64,000 nt of DNA from Aliiroseovarius sediminilitoris. Lineage in GTDB: Bacteria; Pseudomonadota; Alphaproteobacteria; Rhodobacterales; Rhodobacteraceae. Each line of letters opens with the position of its first letter. Positions within the stretch are counted from its first letter, which is position 1. Shown here piece after piece: positions 62,902-64,000 of the stretch. Made by a program: the position numbers and the translations under genes. The stretch is from the NCBI RefSeq assembly GCF_900109955.1, contig NZ_FOJB01000001.1, positions 1,488,001 to 1,552,000 of the forward strand, given 5' to 3'. The notes beneath the pieces were generated by a model. It made no database searches. It was not told the origin of the DNA and saw only the letters and a list, made by a program, of their open reading frames with translations.

Positions 62902-64000
62902 ATGAAAGTGAAAGAATATCTTAAGATTGAAAGCGCGACGCATATCAGCCGCTCCGAGGTCGGGCGGCTGGGAACCGCCATCATCTTCGTTGTCGGGGTG
63001 ATGATCTATACCGGTGCGCGGTTTGCGCATGTGGATCAGCTTTACCTGTTGGTCGCTGCCGCCGTTATCGGTGCTTACATGGCGATGAATATCGGTGCCA
63101 ATGACGTGGCCAACAATGTCGGCCCCGCCGTCGGCTCTTTTGCGCTGAGCCTGACGGGCGCAATCGTGATCGCGGCACTGTTTGAAGCCGCAGGCGCCAT
63201 CATCGCGGGCGGAGACGTGGTTTCGACCGTGAAGAAAGGCATTATCGACCCCGCCGACGTGCCCGACCCGGATGTCTTTATCTGGGTAATGATGGGGGCT
63301 TTGATCGGGGCTGCCCTTTGGCTGAATGCCGCCACATGGTTGGGCGCGCCGGTGTCGACCACCCATGCCATCGTGGGCGGCGTGATGGGTGCGGGGATCG
63401 CTGCGGTGGGCTGGGATGTCGTCAACTGGGATTCGATGGGCAAAATCGCCCTGAGCTGGGTGATCTCACCCGTGACCGGGGGCGTCATCGCCGCATTGTT
63501 TCTGTATGCGCTGAAAAAGATGATCTTTTTCAAACCGCAACCTGTGGAAGCCGCTCGAAAAGTTGTTCCTTTCATGATCGGTATCATGGCCTGGGCCTTC
63601 ACCACCTATATCGCGCTGAAAGGGATCAAGAGCCTGATCAAGATCGACTTCACCAACGCCATTCTGATCGGATTGGTCGTGGGGTTGGTTGCTATCGTTG
63701 TTGTTCGCCCGATGATCAACAAGGTCGCACCCACGCTGCCAGACACACGCGAGGGGGTGAACAAACTTTTTACCACGCCGCTGATCATCTCGGCAGCTCT
63801 TCTGAGCTTTGCACATGGCGCAAATGATGTGGCGAATGCCGTCGGCCCGCTGGCCGGAGTGGTCGATGCTCTGACAAATACGCAAGGCGGTGCGTCCAAG
63901 GTGGCGATCCCGCTTTGGGTGATGGTGATCGGTGCGCTTGGAATCTCGGTCGGTCTGGCATTGTTTGGGCCGAAGCTGATCCGCACCGTTGGGTCAGAGA
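62902..64000 (+). CDS. Inorganic phosphate transporter, PiT family, 3' end outside the window
   Basis: The frame runs from ATG 62902 to the right edge without a stop, 366 codons. It reads as a PHO4/PiT transporter with ten or more membrane segments. The two inverted signature repeats are GANDVANNVGPAVGS near residue 65 and GANDVANAVGPLAG near residue 310. GGGGG at 62893-62897 precedes the start. It takes up phosphate with a cation. The stop lies beyond the window. It is divergent from the TRAP operon, with 237 bases between them. Confidence 0.9.
   Translation, partial: MKVKEYLKIESATHISRSEVGRLGTAIIFVVGVMIYTGARFAHVDQLYLLVAAAVIGAYMAMNIGANDVANNVGPAVGSFALSLTGAIVIAALFEAAGAIIAGGDVVSTVKKGIIDPADVPDPDVFIWVMMGALIGAALWLNAATWLGAPVSTTHAIVGGVMGAGIAAVGWDVVNWDSMGKIALSWVISPVTGGVIAALFLYALKKMIFFKPQPVEAARKVVPFMIGIMAWAFTTYIALKGIKSLIKIDFTNAILIGLVVGLVAIVVVRPMINKVAPTLPDTREGVNKLFTTPLIISAALLSFAHGANDVANAVGPLAGVVDALTNTQGGASKVAIPLWVMVIGALGISVGLALFGPKLIRTVGSE

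Noticed and set aside
1-64000. CRISPR arrays, insertion-sequence ends or rRNA genes
   Set aside because: No regularly spaced direct repeats, no transposase gene and no rRNA-like stretch were seen on reading the window; the recombinase fragment is the only mobile-element trace.

Overview
The window is a gene-dense, roughly 60% GC piece of an alphaproteobacterial chromosome. The gene content points to Rhodobacterales (marine Roseobacter group): a dmdA-acuI pair for dimethylsulfoniopropionate (DMSP) breakdown, the tellurite-resistance set trgA-trgB-cysK known from Rhodobacter sphaeroides, TRAP and BCCT transporters, an arginine-transaminase pathway, and many stop/start overlaps of the ATGA type. 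Assignments rest on protein motifs and remembered family sequences; no database search was run.

Left part (1-12.5 kb): a DUF2182/DUF1326 pair, then dmdA, acuI, a small protein resembling CdiI-type immunity proteins, a class V aminotransferase-like enzyme and a cyclopropane-fatty-acid synthase. Next come trgA, trgB (a cyclotransferase-like domain fused to a Nudix domain), cysK, a large MscS-type channel and an AlaX editing protein. A tRNA-Ser(GGA) lies at 12578-12667. It is followed by signs of an old integration: a DUF3883 protein and the C-terminal piece of a recombinase. An NhaP-type antiporter with a cyclic-nucleotide-binding tail comes next.

Middle (16.9-25.2 kb): a minus-strand operon encodes a GMC alcohol dehydrogenase, an acyl-CoA ligase, an unusual aldehyde dehydrogenase, a TetR regulator and a malonyl-CoA synthetase. 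It reads as an oxidation route from alcohol to aldehyde to acid to acyl-CoA. About 0.9 kb of gene-poor, lower-GC DNA follows.

Centre (25.2-46.3 kb): a 21-kb, seven-gene, plus-strand operon encodes a 65-residue membrane protein and proteins of 253, 3247, 696, 345, 1266 and 1122 residues. From 25483 onward the genes overlap or nearly touch. The 3247-residue protein has degenerate repeats and a region resembling DUF6603; the last protein is a predicted beta-propeller; the others have no function I can name. I see no signal peptide, secretion gene or RTX repeat. This is the best candidate in the window for an undescribed system.

Right part (46.3-64 kb): a TetR/DUF6544 divergent pair with two matching operators, a LysE-type exporter, a universal stress protein with a BCCT transporter, and a divergent arginine block. 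One arm of that block is tetR-aruH-aruI-DDAH; the other is a four-gene polar amino-acid ABC importer. A TRAP transporter operon with an alpha/beta hydrolase follows. A PiT phosphate transporter runs off the right end.
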